Of a stretch of 64,000 bases of DNA, positions 63,816 to 64,000 are shown piece after piece. The stretch is from Euglena gracilis (Eukaryota; Euglenida; Euglenophyceae; Euglenales). The notes under the pieces were generated by a model. It made no database searches. It had not been told where the DNA came from and worked only from the letters and a program-made list of their open reading frames with translations. Numbering within the stretch: position 1 is the stretch's first letter; the number at the start of each line of letters is the position of its first letter. Position numbers and translations under genes: made by a program. The DNA lies in the NCBI GenBank assembly GCA_039621445.1, contig CP154955.1, positions 36,559,123 through 36,623,122 on the forward strand, given 5' to 3'.

Positions 63816-63901
63816 TCAGAGTTCGTCACGCTCCACAGTTGTGACTTTGGCCATTCGAGCCTCCAATTTGTACAAGAACTGCTTCACCTCCACCTCTCTT
63901 T
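63816..63901 (-). CDS. Last exon of a minus-strand gene extending beyond the window
   Basis: The acceptor ATCCTTTTTTGGCAG (63902-63916) is followed by QREVEVKQFLYKLEARMAKV, TTVERDEL and TGA at 63816-63818. The helical composition suggests a coiled-coil end. The last four residues, RDEL, match the form of an ER-retrieval signal, but nothing shows that the protein enters the secretory path. The rest of the gene lies past 64000. Confidence 0.6.
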
Positions 63902-64000
63902 GCTGCCAAAAAAGGATCATGGCGCCTTGGGTCCAAAAAAAAACCAGAAACCTGACGATGCTGATGCCCCCTGGTTTGACCTCTGTACCTTGGCAATTAT

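Overview
This window looks like nuclear DNA of a eukaryote with a large, transposon-rich genome, most likely an alga or related protist. Host genes are split into short exons by GT-AG introns, coding density is low, and the DNA is full of long G/C homopolymers. Most of the recognisable protein sequence belongs to retrotransposons: one Ty3/gypsy-like element and about ten DIRS-type (tyrosine-recombinase) elements. The gypsy element carries its own cytosine-5 DNA methyltransferase. Elements of that kind have been reported from dinoflagellates and charophyte algae, which hints at the lineage but does not fix it. No rRNA, tRNA or CRISPR was recognised.

Layout. 1-6.3 kb: a decayed Ty3/gypsy element, cut by the window start. 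In order it holds gag (RRM-like domain and CCHC knuckle), DNA methyltransferase, protease, RT, RNase H, integrase zinc finger and chromodomain. 6.4-7.1 kb: G-rich minisatellite and decay. 7.1-29.4 kb: a pile-up of DIRS elements. Three are full length: B at 8.7-13.3 kb (+), C at 13.8-18.9 kb (-) and F at 23.0-28.2 kb (+). The rest are truncated. In all three full-length elements the terminal inverted repeats and the internal complementary region can be read directly, and these fix the element ends. A small two-exon host gene (19.5-20.4 kb, -) survives among them. 29.4-33.1 kb: T/G-rich DNA with candidate host exons. 33.1-38.4 kb: a DIRS element broken by an insertion and then inverted between two ~575 bp inverted repeats.

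38.4-64 kb is mostly host DNA. A plus-strand gene (called P here) can be chained through exons at 32.2, 38.4, 40.6, 41.3, 43.8, 47.0 and 47.4 kb with matching splice phases. A minus-strand gene (M) has exons between 61.8 and 54.6 kb. The last exon of another minus-strand gene lies at 63.8 kb. A plus-strand terminal exon pair sits at 52.8-53.4 kb, and a less certain minus-strand gene at 49.1-50.6 kb. Their introns and spacers hold short non-autonomous elements with terminal inverted repeats, fold-back repeats with a TTGCGC...GCGCAA core, and at least two dispersed non-coding repeat families. Several of the small elements end in runs of C or G, which partly explains the many homopolymers.

The retroelement genes form self-contained replication units: gag packages RNA, RT/RNase H copies it, and integrase or tyrosine recombinase inserts it. 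Almost all copies carry stops or frameshifts, many at homopolymers, so they are treated here as broken. Exon calls rest on open frames, splice consensus and phase agreement only, and host gene functions are unknown.
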